From the NCBI RefSeq assembly GCF_901482605.1, contig NZ_LR590481.1, positions 682,001-746,000 of the forward strand: a stretch of DNA of 64,000 nt. The letters run 5' to 3'. Shown here one piece after another: positions 36,663-49,705 of the stretch. Made by a program: the position numbers and the translations under genes. Position 1 is the stretch's first letter; each line of letters starts with the position of its first letter. Below the pieces are notes generated by a model. The model saw only the letters and a program-made list of their open reading frames with translations, was not told the origin of the DNA and made no database searches. Source of the stretch: Hathewaya histolytica (GTDB taxonomy: Bacteria; Bacillota; Clostridia; Clostridiales; Clostridiaceae).

Positions 36663-38198
36663 ATGAAAAATAGACCTGTTATGCTAATGATATTAGATGG
36701 ATTAGGCATTTCATCCGACCTAGAAGGAAATGCAGAAGCATTAGCTAAAAAACCTAATTACGATGAACTTTTAAAAAAATATCCAAAAACAACATTAAAG
36801 GCAAGTGGCATAAGTGTAGGATTACCAGAAGGACAAATGGGGAATTCTGAAGTAGGTCACTTAAATATAGGTGCTGGAAGAGTTATTTATCAATTTTTAA
36901 CAGGTATAACAAAAGATGTTGAAAACGGAGAGCTTTTTAAAAAAGAAGCTTTTAATGAAGCAATAGATAAAGCACTGGAAGCTAATAAAGCTATACATTT
37001 TATAGGTTTATTATCTGATGGAGGAGTTCATTCACATATAGACCACCTAAAGGCATTATTAAAACTTGCAAAAGACAAGGGTGCAAAAAATGTATATGTG
37101 CATGCAATTTTGGATGGTAGGGATGTTCCACCTAAATCAGCTGGGACTTATATAACAGAAATAGAAGATTATATGCGTGAAATAGGAGTTGGAAAGATAG
37201 CTACAATTTCCGGAAGATACTATACCATGGATAGAGATAAGAGATGGGAAAGAATAGAACTTTCACATAAGGCTATTGTACAAGGTGTAGGAGAAAGAGT
37301 AAGCTCTGCTATGGAAGGATTAGAGAATTCTTATCATGATAATAAAACTGATGAATTTGTTCTACCTACAGTTATAATGAATGGGGAAGAGCCTGTAGCT
37401 GAAATATCAAACGGGGATACTGTTATATTTTTTAATTTTAGACCAGATAGGGCGAGAGAAATAACAAGAGCTATTAATGATAAGGTTTTTGATGGATTTA
37501 AAAGGGAAACCCTAGATTTAAACTTTGTATCTATGACTCAATATGATAAAACCATAGAAAATGTAGATGTAGCATATCCTCCTGAGATGTATAAAAATAC
37601 TTTAGGAGAATATGTAAGTAATTGTGGAAAGAAACAATTAAGGATTGCAGAAACTGAAAAGTACGCCCATGTAACATTCTTCTTTAGTGGAGGAATAGAG
37701 GTGCCATGGGAGGGGGAAGATAGAATCTTAATTAATTCTCCAAAAGTTGCAACCTATGATTTAAAGCCAGAAATGAGTGCGTACGAAGTTACAGAAAAAG
37801 TACTTAATTCTCTAGATAGTGATAAGTATGATCTTATAATATTAAACTATGCAAATCCAGATATGGTAGGACATACAGGTGTACTAGATGCTGCTGTAAA
37901 GGCTGTGGAGGCTGTAGATCAGTGTTTAGGAAAAGTAGTAAATAAGGTAATTGAAAAGGATGGCACTGTGTTTATTACAGCAGATCATGGAAACTGTGAA
38001 CAAATGATTGACTATTCAACAGGTAAACCTATGACAGCACATACTACAAATAAAGTTCCTTTTATATGGGTCTCAAAAGAGTCAAAAGGAAGGGCGTTAA
38101 GGGAAGGGATACTTGCAGATATAGCACCTACAATTTTAGAGGCTATGGGGATTCACAAGCCAGATGAAATGACAGGTAATTCTTTAATAAAAGCTTAG
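36663..38198 (+). CDS. gpmI: 2,3-bisphosphoglycerate-independent phosphoglycerate mutase
   Basis: 511-residue Mn-dependent mutase converting 3- to 2-phosphoglycerate. LMILDGLG gives the first metal ligand, GQMGNSEVGHLNIGAGR the catalytic Ser, HAILDGRDVPPKSAG the substrate loop, and LNYANPDMVGHTG and TADHGNCEQM the remaining metal ligands. The length is standard. It belongs to the CggR operon, between tpiA and eno; AGGAGG precedes the ATG. Confidence 0.98.
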   Translation: MKNRPVMLMILDGLGISSDLEGNAEALAKKPNYDELLKKYPKTTLKASGISVGLPEGQMGNSEVGHLNIGAGRVIYQFLTGITKDVENGELFKKEAFNEAIDKALEANKAIHFIGLLSDGGVHSHIDHLKALLKLAKDKGAKNVYVHAILDGRDVPPKSAGTYITEIEDYMREIGVGKIATISGRYYTMDRDKRWERIELSHKAIVQGVGERVSSAMEGLENSYHDNKTDEFVLPTVIMNGEEPVAEISNGDTVIFFNFRPDRAREITRAINDKVFDGFKRETLDLNFVSMTQYDKTIENVDVAYPPEMYKNTLGEYVSNCGKKQLRIAETEKYAHVTFFFSGGIEVPWEGEDRILINSPKVATYDLKPEMSAYEVTEKVLNSLDSDKYDLIILNYANPDMVGHTGVLDAAVKAVEAVDQCLGKVVNKVIEKDGTVFITADHGNCEQMIDYSTGKPMTAHTTNKVPFIWVSKESKGRALREGILADIAPTILEAMGIHKPDEMTGNSLIKA

Positions 38199-38261
38199 TA
38201 AAAGCTAAAATACTTTTAAATATGAAATTAGATTTATACAATAAATTTAGAAATCTAATAA

Positions 38262-39578
<1,317 letters not shown>

Positions 39579-39592
39579 TATGATTAATACAA

Positions 39593-39619
39593 AGAGAACT
39601 CTTTCTTAAAGAGTTCTCT
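39593..39619 (+). other. Hairpin after eno
   Basis: AGAGAACTCTTT and AAAGAGTTCTCT form a 12-bp stem with a CTT loop 14 bases past the eno stop. It lacks a T tract, so it may stabilise the 3' end or partly stop transcription before secG. Confidence 0.5.
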
Positions 39620-39722
39620 AACAAGTTATGTATATGTTAGTAGATTACATTGTAAATTAAGTTTTTATATGTTAAAATAATCTGTAATTAATAAATGTTA
39701 TGGACTCTTAGGAGGTGCAAAC

Positions 39723-39953
39723 ATGAGAACTTTTTTAAATATTTCCCTAGTAATACTTTCAATTATAATTATTGTATCAGTTATGTTACAACCAAGTAAA
39801 AATGAGGGTATTACAAGCTTAATTTCAGGAGGAAATGAAAATTATTTTTCAAAAAATAAGGTTAGAACTTATGAAACAACTTTAGCTAGGATTACGGTTG
39901 TATCTTCAGCGTTATTTGCACTAGTAGTCATAGGATTAAATGTTATAAAATAA
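39723..39953 (+). CDS. secG: Preprotein translocase subunit SecG
   Basis: 76-residue membrane protein of the SecYEG channel with two hydrophobic helices (about 3-22 and 53-73) and between them the family pattern MLQPSKNEGITSLISGG. AGGAGG precedes the ATG. secG after eno is a usual Firmicutes order, but the rnr and smpB genes that often follow are absent here and pcrA comes instead. Confidence 0.93.
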   Translation: MRTFLNISLVILSIIIIVSVMLQPSKNEGITSLISGGNENYFSKNKVRTYETTLARITVVSSALFALVVIGLNVIK

Positions 39954-39977
39954 TTTGATTTTTTAGGAATTAAGTTT

Positions 39978-40008
39978 AAAACTCGCATGAAAAGTGTGAG
40001 TTTTTCTT
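39978..40008 (+). terminator. Terminator after secG
   Basis: AAAACTCGCA pairs with TGTGAGTTTT (one G-T pair) around a short loop, followed by TCTTTTTT. Confidence 0.9.
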
Positions 40009-40222
40009 TTTTATTATATAATTGTATATTTCAAAATGTTATAATATAGAAACTTGAATAATTGTTTAGTCTAAATTTAATAACTTACTTTAGGAACCTA
40101 AGGGTTCTTAATTTTATGTAAAAATAACGAATAAAAGTTCGGTTTTGATTAAAAAACATAATTTTATGATATAATTATAAGTATTAAATTAAATTTCCTT
40201 ATAAATAACAAGGAGTGATTAC

Positions 40223-42427
40223 ATGGATTTAAAAAACCTTTTAAATGAAGAACAGTATGAAGCAGCCACTACCGTAAAAGGTCCCTTACTAATTTTGGCA
40301 GGTGCAGGTTCAGGGAAAACAAGGGTGTTAACTTATAGAATAGCGCATATGATAGAGGATTTAGATATAAAACCATATGAAATTCTTGCAATTACTTTTA
40401 CCAATAAAGCAGCAGGAGAAATGAGAGAAAGGGTAAAAAGACTTGTAGGGGATCAGGTTGACAGTATGTGGATTTCTACTTTCCACTCCAGCTGTGTGAG
40501 AATTTTAAGAAGAGAAATAGATAAATTAGGATATAATAAGAACTTTACAATTTATGACACTTATGATCAAAAAACTTTAATAAAGCAGTGTATGACGGAG
40601 TTAAATATAAATGATAAAGATATTACTGATAGAGAAATTATAAATAAGATTTCAGATTGTAAAAATAATATGCAAAGTGCAGAAAGTTATAAAAAAGAGA
40701 ATGAAGGAGACTTCAGAAAAAATAAAATAGCTGATATGTATCTTTTATATCAAAAGAAACTTAAAGCTAATAATGCACTGGATTTTGATGATTTGATTTT
40801 TAAAACAGTACAACTTTTTAAACAGCATGAAGATGTTTTAGAGTTTTATCAAAGAAAATTTAAATACATATTAGTGGATGAGTATCAAGATACAAATGAA
40901 GCGCAATATGAACTTGTAAAACTCCTAGCAAAGGCTCATGATAATATATGCGTAGTTGGAGATGATGATCAGTGCATATATGAGTGGAGGGGTGCTAATA
41001 TTAAAAATATATTAGGATTCGAAAAAGATTTCCCTAGTGCAAAAGTAGTTAAACTTGAGAAAAATTATCGTTCAAAGGGAACTATATTAGACGCTGCAAA
41101 CTCAGTTATAAAAAATAATGCTCAAAGGAAAAACAAGGTCTTAAAAAGTACTAAAGATGGTGGAGAAAAGGTAAGACTATATAGGGCTTTTACTGATAGG
41201 GATGAGGCTAGCTTTATAGTAAATGAAATAAAAAAGATAAAATCATCTACAGATAAATCTTATAAGGATTTTGCTATTTTATACAGAATGAACTCTCAAT
41301 CTCGTATATTTGAGGAAGCCCTAAGAAGAGAAGGTGTACCTTATAGAATACTTGGCGGATTAAAGTTCTATGATAGAAAAGAAATCAAAGATATTATGGC
41401 ATATTTAAAACTTATAAATAATCCACTAGATGATGTGAGTCTGCAAAGAATAATAAATGTACCAAAAAGAAGTATAGGGGATACCACTGTATCCAAAGTT
41501 CTTGAATTTTCAACTAGCACTGGAGAGTGTTTATATAGTACTTTATTAGATGCTGGTTTTGTGCCAGGACTTACGGCAAGGAACGTTACTTGTATTAGTA
41601 AGTTTACAAGCTTAATAAATGAATTTATGACTTTAAAAAATCAAGTAAATGTATCTGGGTTAATAAAAGAAATACTAGATAAAACAGGCTATTTAAGAGA
41701 TCTTGAAAAGTCTAAAGAAATAGAAGATAAGAGCAGAATTGAAAACTTAAAAGAGTTGGTATCAGAGGCAGTTGAGTTTGAAAGAAATTCAGAGGATAAA
41801 TCATTAGGAGCTTTTTTAGAAAAAGTAACTTTAGTAGCTGACGTAGATAATTATGATGAGGATGCAGATAGCATAGTTTTAATGACTATTCATAGTTCTA
41901 AGGGATTGGAATTCCCAGTGGTATTTATGGTAGGAATGGAAAATGGCTTGTTTCCAAGTGAAACTTCCTTAAATAGTTATACTGAAATGGAGGAATCAAG
42001 AAGACTTTGCTATGTTGCTATAACTAGAGCACAGGAACTTTTATACATGACATCGGCTCAAAGTAGAATGGTATTTGGCAGAACTGTTTGTTATAGTGCT
42101 TCAGATTTTATAGATGAAATCCCCCTAGGTTTAAAAGAAAATGTATCTGGAAGTAGAGGAGTTAATGTACTTAAAAGCAATACAAATTCTAGAGGCCTTT
42201 ATGGTTCAAGAACTCCATCGCTAAACAATAATAAACCTATGAATAAAGCATCTAAAGTAGATCCTAGTGGAGTTGTACTTGGACGAAAAGTAAAACATAC
42301 TTCTTTTGGAGAAGGCACTATTGTAGGCATAAATAAGAGTGAAAAGGAAACATTAATAACTATTGCTTTTAATAATGCGGGTATTAAGAAGTTGATACTT
42401 GAGATGGCACCCTTAGAACTTTTATAA
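40223..42427 (+). CDS. pcrA: ATP-dependent DNA helicase PcrA/UvrD
   Basis: 734-residue superfamily 1A 3'-5' helicase for repair and rolling-circle replication. Motifs in order: NEEQYEAA (Q), GAGSGKTRVLTYRI (Walker A, about 29-36), TFTNKAAGEMRER (Ia), VDEYQDTNEAQYEL (II), VGDDDQCIYEWRGA (III), LEKNYRSKG (IV), MTIHSSKGLEFPVVFMVG (V) and EEESRRLCYVAITRA-type MEESRRLCYVAITRA (VI). The C-terminal 50 residues hold the usual KVKHTSFGEGTIVG tail. It is the first gene of pcrA-ligA. Confidence 0.97.
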   Translation: MDLKNLLNEEQYEAATTVKGPLLILAGAGSGKTRVLTYRIAHMIEDLDIKPYEILAITFTNKAAGEMRERVKRLVGDQVDSMWISTFHSSCVRILRREIDKLGYNKNFTIYDTYDQKTLIKQCMTELNINDKDITDREIINKISDCKNNMQSAESYKKENEGDFRKNKIADMYLLYQKKLKANNALDFDDLIFKTVQLFKQHEDVLEFYQRKFKYILVDEYQDTNEAQYELVKLLAKAHDNICVVGDDDQCIYEWRGANIKNILGFEKDFPSAKVVKLEKNYRSKGTILDAANSVIKNNAQRKNKVLKSTKDGGEKVRLYRAFTDRDEASFIVNEIKKIKSSTDKSYKDFAILYRMNSQSRIFEEALRREGVPYRILGGLKFYDRKEIKDIMAYLKLINNPLDDVSLQRIINVPKRSIGDTTVSKVLEFSTSTGECLYSTLLDAGFVPGLTARNVTCISKFTSLINEFMTLKNQVNVSGLIKEILDKTGYLRDLEKSKEIEDKSRIENLKELVSEAVEFERNSEDKSLGAFLEKVTLVADVDNYDEDADSIVLMTIHSSKGLEFPVVFMVGMENGLFPSETSLNSYTEMEESRRLCYVAITRAQELLYMTSAQSRMVFGRTVCYSASDFIDEIPLGLKENVSGSRGVNVLKSNTNSRGLYGSRTPSLNNNKPMNKASKVDPSGVVLGRKVKHTSFGEGTIVGINKSEKETLITIAFNNAGIKKLILEMAPLELL

Positions 42428-42435
42428 TATTTTAG

Positions 42436-44454
<2,019 letters not shown>

Positions 44455-44533
44455 ATAAGTTCTATTTTATAATAGATTTCATATTCAACATATGATATTT
44501 AAAAATAATAAAGATTCTCAGTTTAAAACTTAT

Positions 44534-44578
44534 AGAAGACTGCTTGAAGTATATTAAAACAAGCAGTTTTCTATTTTG
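44534..44578 (+). terminator. Terminator after ligA
   Basis: AGAAGACTGCTTG and CAAGCAGTTTTCT pair (one wobble or bulge) around a 13-base loop, followed by ATTTTGTT. Confidence 0.88.
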
Positions 44579-44609
44579 TTAAACTTTTAAACAGTTAGGA
44601 GTGAAAATT

Positions 44610-44894
44610 GTGAAAATTGGAACTGAAGATGTGGATTATTTGGGGAAAATGTGTACAATTAAATTAGAAAATACGGAAAAAATTGAAATTATAAAGGAAT
44701 TAAATGAAATTATTAACTTTGTAGAGGATATAAAATATATTTCTGTAAATGATAGAGAAGCCATAAATCCATATTATATTGAAAATAATTTTAGGGATGA
44801 TAAGGTAGAACCTTCCATGAATATAGAATATGCTTTAAAAAATGCAAGTAGTACAAATGGAGATTATTTTTTAGTACCTAAAATTATAAAATAG
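44610..44894 (+). CDS. gatC: Asp-tRNA(Asn)/Glu-tRNA(Gln) amidotransferase subunit C
   Basis: 94-residue linker subunit stabilising the GatAB complex. The family pattern of two helices, then LREDxVKPS (here FRDDKVEPSMNIEYALKNAS) and GDYFLVPKIIK at the end, is clear. The GTG chosen sits 9 bases after AGGAG; an earlier in-frame GTG overlaps the ribosome site. It is the first gene of gatC-gatA-gatB. Confidence 0.92.
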   Translation: MKIGTEDVDYLGKMCTIKLENTEKIEIIKELNEIINFVEDIKYISVNDREAINPYYIENNFRDDKVEPSMNIEYALKNASSTNGDYFLVPKIIK

Positions 44895-44913
44895 GTATAG
44901 AAGAGGTGATTTT

Positions 44914-46371
44914 TTGGATTTAAAAGGACTAAAAGTACATGAATTAATAGAACTTATTAATAATAGAGAACTGAAAATAGAAGAGATTAATTCTTATTAT
45001 ATAAATAGAATAAAAGACTTAGACAATAAAATAGGTGCTTTTATTTATGTAGATTATGAAAATGTAAATAAAGAAGCAAAAAAGATGGATAAATTATTAG
45101 ATCAGGGTAAGGATATAGGGCCTTTAAAAGGTATTCCCATAGGTATAAAAGACAATATAAATGTTATTGGGATGAAAACTACCTGTGCATCTAAAATTTT
45201 AAAAGGCTATATATCTCCTTATAATGCAACTATTGTGGATAACCTTACGGAAAATGGTGCTATTATTATGGGGAAAACTAATATGGATGAGTTTGGAATG
45301 GGATCTACAGGGGAAAATAGTGCCTACAAAATAACTAGAAACCCAATAGATTTAAATAGAGTTCCTGGGGGTTCATCAAGTGGTTCAGCAGCTGCTACAT
45401 CTAGTGAAGAAGTTCCAATATCTTTGGGTACGGATACAGGAGGATCCATTAGAAGACCTGCATCTTACTGCGGATTAGTAGGATTAAAACCTACCTATGG
45501 AAGTATATCTAGATATGGGGTAGTTTCTTTTGCATCTACATTAGATACAGTTGGTATACTTTCAAAAGATGTAGAGGATAGTGCTTTAATGTATTCTCTG
45601 TTAAGAGGAAAAGATAAAAAAGATAGCACTACTGTCCATATGAAAAATATGGAGTATAAAAATAACTTAAAAAAGAGTTTAAAAGGATATAAAATAGCAA
45701 TTCCTATAGATATTATAAAAGACAATAAAGGTTTTATGAAAAGACATATAGAAGAGGCTGCTAAGGTTTTAAAATCCATGGGAGCAGATATAAAATACAT
45801 ATCAATGGAATCATTAGATTATGCAACTAAGATTTATTATATTTTATCTTCTGCCGAAGCATCTTCAAACCTAGGACGATTTGATGGAATAAGATATGGG
45901 TATAATTCAGGGAAATATAATTCTGTAGGTGATATGTATTCTAATACTAGAACTTATGGCTTTAATAAAGAAGTAAAAAAGAGAATCCTCTTTGGAACTT
46001 ATGCACTTTCTAAAAATCATTATGAAGATTACTATATAAAGTCTTTAAAACTTAGAGAAAAGTTAACTAATAGTTTTAGAAATATATTAAAAGAATATGA
46101 TGCGATTATAATTCCTACAACAAATTCAGTAGCAGAAATTATTGGTACTTTTGATATAAATAATGCTAACACATACTCAGAAGATTTATATACAGTAATT
46201 GCGAATTTAACAGGTATGCCAGCTATATCAATTCCTTGTGCTATAGAAAATGGATTACCTTTAGGGATGCAGATAATTACTGATTATTTCAGAGAAGATA
46301 TGTTATTTAATATAGCTTATAGCTTTGAACGTGCTACAAATTATGGTGGTAAAATAAAACTTAATTTGTAA
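44914..46371 (+). CDS. gatA: Asp-tRNA(Asn)/Glu-tRNA(Gln) amidotransferase subunit A
   Basis: 485-residue amidase that releases ammonia from glutamine for tRNA-bound Asp/Glu transamidation. The Ser-cisSer-Lys triad is visible: IGIKDNINV (Lys), PGGSSSGSAAA (cis-Ser) and DTGGSIRRPASYCG (nucleophile Ser). TTG start after GAGGTG. It lies 19 bases after gatC and 13 before gatB. The presence of GatCAB implies indirect Gln-tRNA (and perhaps Asn-tRNA) synthesis in this organism. Confidence 0.96.
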   Translation: MDLKGLKVHELIELINNRELKIEEINSYYINRIKDLDNKIGAFIYVDYENVNKEAKKMDKLLDQGKDIGPLKGIPIGIKDNINVIGMKTTCASKILKGYISPYNATIVDNLTENGAIIMGKTNMDEFGMGSTGENSAYKITRNPIDLNRVPGGSSSGSAAATSSEEVPISLGTDTGGSIRRPASYCGLVGLKPTYGSISRYGVVSFASTLDTVGILSKDVEDSALMYSLLRGKDKKDSTTVHMKNMEYKNNLKKSLKGYKIAIPIDIIKDNKGFMKRHIEEAAKVLKSMGADIKYISMESLDYATKIYYILSSAEASSNLGRFDGIRYGYNSGKYNSVGDMYSNTRTYGFNKEVKKRILFGTYALSKNHYEDYYIKSLKLREKLTNSFRNILKEYDAIIIPTTNSVAEIIGTFDINNANTYSEDLYTVIANLTGMPAISIPCAIENGLPLGMQIITDYFREDMLFNIAYSFERATNYGGKIKLNL

Positions 46372-46384
46372 TGGAGGTGTTAAA

Positions 46385-47806
46385 GTGGCGTTTGAAAAAG
46401 TGATTGGAGTAGAAGTTCACGTAGAATTAGATACAAACACGAAAATATTTTGTGGTTGTAGTACTGAATTTGGAGGGAAACCTAACTCAAGAGTTTGTCC
46501 AGTATGTTTAGGACTTCCAGGGGCTCTTCCAAGTTTAAATAAAGAGGTTGTAAACTTTGCTATTAAAACAGGTCTTGCACTAAACTGTGATATAAACTAT
46601 AAATGCAGAATGGATAGAAAAAATTATTTTTATGTAGATTCTCCTAAAAGTTATCAAATAACTCAAGATAAGTTTCCAATTTGTAAGGAAGGATATGTAG
46701 AAATAGAGATAGATGGTATAAGAAAAAATATTGGTATAGAGAGAATACATATGGAAGAAGATGCAGGGAAATTAATTCATACAGAAGAAGGCACTCTAAT
46801 TGATTTTAATAGGGCAGGAGTTCCGCTACTTGAGATAGTTTCGAAGCCAGATATGAAATCTTCTAAGGAAGTTATACTATTTTTAAAAGAATTAAAAGCT
46901 ATACTAACATGTATTAAAGTATCTGATTGTAAAATGGAAGAAGGCTCCTTAAGATGTGATCTTAATATATCTATAAAAGAAAAGGGAATAAAAAAATTAG
47001 GTACAAGGGTAGAGGTGAAAAATTTAAATTCTTTTAAACATATTGAAAAGGCAGTAGAATACGAGTTTATTAGGCAGTTATCCTTGATTGATATAGGTGA
47101 AAAAGTATTACAAGAAACTAGAAGATGGAATGATAATAAAAAAATCACAGAATCCATGAGAAGTAAAGAAGATGAAAAGGATTATAGATACTTTCCAGAA
47201 GGTGATTTAATGAGCATTAATATACTTAAAGAATGGGTAGAAAAAGAAAAGATGCTTCTTTTAGAATTGCCTAGAGAAAAAATCCAAAGATACATAAATG
47301 ATTATAGCTTAGAGAAGGATGAAGCAGAAAAAATAGTAAGCGATATTGATATTTCTGTATATTTTGAGGAGGCTACTAAAATATGTAGAGAATATAAAGA
47401 AATATACAATTGGATAACTGGTGATATTTTTGCATACTTAAAAGAAAAAAATATATCTATAAAAGAATATGGAGTTTCTTCAAGTTACTTAGGAGAAATA
47501 ATAAACCTAATTACAGAAGGTAAAATTTCAAATAATATAGGAAAAAGGGTTTTAAATTTGTGTTTAGAAGAAAATAAGAGTCCTAATAATATAATCATAG
47601 AAAAAGGATTAATTCAAAATAATAATAGAGATGATATTCTTGATATAGTTAAAAATATTTTAGAAAACAATAAAGAAAATATTAATTTATATAAAAGTGG
47701 GAAAAGCAATCTGTTCTCTTGGTTTGTTGGGCAAGTTATGAAGGAATCAAGGGGAAAAGCAAATCCGGTTTTAGTAAAAGAAATACTGGAGAGGGAATTA
47801 AATTGA
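46385..47806 (+). CDS. gatB: Asp-tRNA(Asn)/Glu-tRNA(Gln) amidotransferase subunit B
   Basis: 473-residue kinase/transamidase subunit. GVEVHVELDTNTKIFCGC with the zinc cysteines and CPVCLGLPGALP, DRKNYFYVDSPKSYQITQ, IERIHMEEDAGKL, DFNRAGVPLLEIVS and the C-terminal YqeY-like tail domain (VGQVMKESRGKANP) are all present. GTG start with GGAGG upstream. It is the last gene of gatCAB; a terminator follows. Confidence 0.97.
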   Translation: MAFEKVIGVEVHVELDTNTKIFCGCSTEFGGKPNSRVCPVCLGLPGALPSLNKEVVNFAIKTGLALNCDINYKCRMDRKNYFYVDSPKSYQITQDKFPICKEGYVEIEIDGIRKNIGIERIHMEEDAGKLIHTEEGTLIDFNRAGVPLLEIVSKPDMKSSKEVILFLKELKAILTCIKVSDCKMEEGSLRCDLNISIKEKGIKKLGTRVEVKNLNSFKHIEKAVEYEFIRQLSLIDIGEKVLQETRRWNDNKKITESMRSKEDEKDYRYFPEGDLMSINILKEWVEKEKMLLLELPREKIQRYINDYSLEKDEAEKIVSDIDISVYFEEATKICREYKEIYNWITGDIFAYLKEKNISIKEYGVSSSYLGEIINLITEGKISNNIGKRVLNLCLEENKSPNNIIIEKGLIQNNNRDDILDIVKNILENNKENINLYKSGKSNLFSWFVGQVMKESRGKANPVLVKEILERELN

Positions 47807-47873
47807 AGATATAAAAAATAATTTACACAAAATAAAACACGATATAAAAATTATTTTATATAAAGTTTATAGG

Positions 47874-47922
47874 AAAACTTGTTTGCAGAAACTATAATGC
47901 CTAATAAGTTTTTTTTATTTTT
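47874..47922 (+). terminator. Terminator after gatB
   Basis: AAAACTTGTT pairs with AATAAGTTTT (one G-T pair) around a 19-base loop, then a long T run. The stem is A/T rich and moderate. Confidence 0.65.
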
Positions 47923-48005
47923 TGTTTAAAAAATTATAACCCTGGCAATAATTATTATATGGAAAACTTTACTTTAATTTAGAGATTATTAGAAAGGAGA
48001 ATAGC

Positions 48006-49613
48006 ATGAAAAAAGTAATTAATAGAGCTATTACTTTCACTATATGTTTTTTTGTAATGTTTTTAAGTGGATGCATAGAAAAAAAAGAGGGAATAAAAGT
48101 TGAAAATAGAGATTATCTAGTTTTTAATATAGAAAAGTTACCTGGGGATTTATCCATGTTAAAAGATAAAGATATTAGAGAAAAAGATTTGCTATTTGCA
48201 GTTTTTGAAGGATTAGTAAAGGAAGATAGCAATGGTAACATACTTCCAGGATTATGTGATGACTGGACTATAAATAATGAATTAAATTATACATTTAAAA
48301 TAAGAAAAAATGCTACATGGAGCAATGGAAAGAAAATAACTGCTGAGGACTTTGAAGATTTATTTAAATGGATAATAAAAGAAGGTAAGAATAACACTTA
48401 TGTAAAAGAATTAAAATGTATCTATGGTGTAAGTGAGTATATCAAAGGTGAAAAATCCTTTGAGGATGTAGCAATAAAGGCTAAAGATAAAGAAACTTTA
48501 GAGATAAGGTTAAATTACACTTGTCCATATTTCTTAAATATATTAAGTAATCCTTTATTTACCCTAAGAGAAAATAATTCATTTACTAATAACTATATAG
48601 GAAGCTATGATAGAGTAAATTTTACAGGTCCTTTTAAAATTAAGAACATAAAACAAGATCGAAAAACTATAACCCTAGAGAAAAACAAATATTATTGGGA
48701 AAATGAAAAGGTAATTAGTAAAAGAATAGACTTTATAGCTATAGAAAATGAAGAAGAGGCTTTAATAAACTTTGAAAAACCAAATCCTGATTTAGATATC
48801 TTAGCCAATCCTCCTAAAAATGAAATTAATAGATTAGTGGAGAAGGGTCATGCAGAATTATACTCATCTTTTAAAAATTTAAATTTAATTTTTAACGTCA
48901 GTAGCTCGGAAAAAGGTAAAAATATTAATCTTAGAAAAGGTATTAGGTATGGACTTTCAAGGAATGTAGTAGAAGATATTATAGATAATAAAAATGCTAT
49001 ATTAACAGGAAGTGTAATTCCAAGCATAACCACCGATGGGAGAGGTGGCAATATGGGGGAGAGAGAGTATTTTTCTTTTAATACTAACGTTACTGTAGCA
49101 AAAGAATTTTTAGAAAAGTCTAAGTTTAATATAGAAGAAAATTCTATAACATTGGTATGTGAAAAAAATAGTATTAATAAGGTTCTAGCTGAAAACATAA
49201 AAAAAGAATTAAAAGATAATTTAAAACTTAAAATAAATATAGAGCAATATAAAGAGCAAGAATTACAGAAAGTTTTAGAAAAAGGGAAATTTGATATGGC
49301 ATTAATAGAATTCAATGGTACATTTGATAATCCTATATGTTTTTTAGAACAATGGAAAATGGATACAGATTCATTTTACACAGGATATAAAAATAGTAAC
49401 TTTGATTATTATGTAAATAAAGCTAGAAATGAAAAAAATCATTTTCAAAAATTAAAGTATTTAGAAAGTGGTGAAAAACTTTTATTAGATGATATGCCAC
49501 TTATACCTATTATTAATTTTGATACAGTCATTTGTAAAAATAAAAATGTAAAAGGATATACTTTAACCAAGGGCGGTAATATTTACTTAAATTATGCTTA
49601 TAAAGAAAAATAA
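48006..49613 (+). CDS. Peptide ABC transporter substrate-binding lipoprotein (SBP_bac_5)
   Basis: 535-residue extracellular solute-binding protein. A signal peptide ends at the lipobox FLSGC (Cys about 23). Family pieces: YLVFNIEKLPGDLSMLKDKD, FEGLVKEDSNGNILPGLCDDWTINNELNYTFKIRKNATWSNG (typical OppA/DppA core), FTGPFKI and IRYGLSRNVVEDI. It probably binds peptides at the cell surface. No permease or ATPase genes are adjacent, so it is an orphan binding protein that must use a transporter encoded elsewhere or act otherwise. Confidence 0.92.
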   Translation: MKKVINRAITFTICFFVMFLSGCIEKKEGIKVENRDYLVFNIEKLPGDLSMLKDKDIREKDLLFAVFEGLVKEDSNGNILPGLCDDWTINNELNYTFKIRKNATWSNGKKITAEDFEDLFKWIIKEGKNNTYVKELKCIYGVSEYIKGEKSFEDVAIKAKDKETLEIRLNYTCPYFLNILSNPLFTLRENNSFTNNYIGSYDRVNFTGPFKIKNIKQDRKTITLEKNKYYWENEKVISKRIDFIAIENEEEALINFEKPNPDLDILANPPKNEINRLVEKGHAELYSSFKNLNLIFNVSSSEKGKNINLRKGIRYGLSRNVVEDIIDNKNAILTGSVIPSITTDGRGGNMGEREYFSFNTNVTVAKEFLEKSKFNIEENSITLVCEKNSINKVLAENIKKELKDNLKLKINIEQYKEQELQKVLEKGKFDMALIEFNGTFDNPICFLEQWKMDTDSFYTGYKNSNFDYYVNKARNEKNHFQKLKYLESGEKLLLDDMPLIPIINFDTVICKNKNVKGYTLTKGGNIYLNYAYKEK

Positions 49614-49632
49614 ATATTAAAATAAAAAATAG

Positions 49633-49661
49633 GGCTTGTAAATATATTATATTTACAAGCC
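49633..49661. terminator. Near-perfect palindromic terminator after the binding-protein gene
   Basis: GGCTTGTAAATATA and TATATTTACAAGCC are exact 14-base inverted repeats with a single central T. It lies between convergent genes, so it can serve both. Confidence 0.8.
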
Positions 49662-49705
49662 TAAACTAAGAGGTCTTTTAAATGTATTTATATTTAATCT
49701 ATATA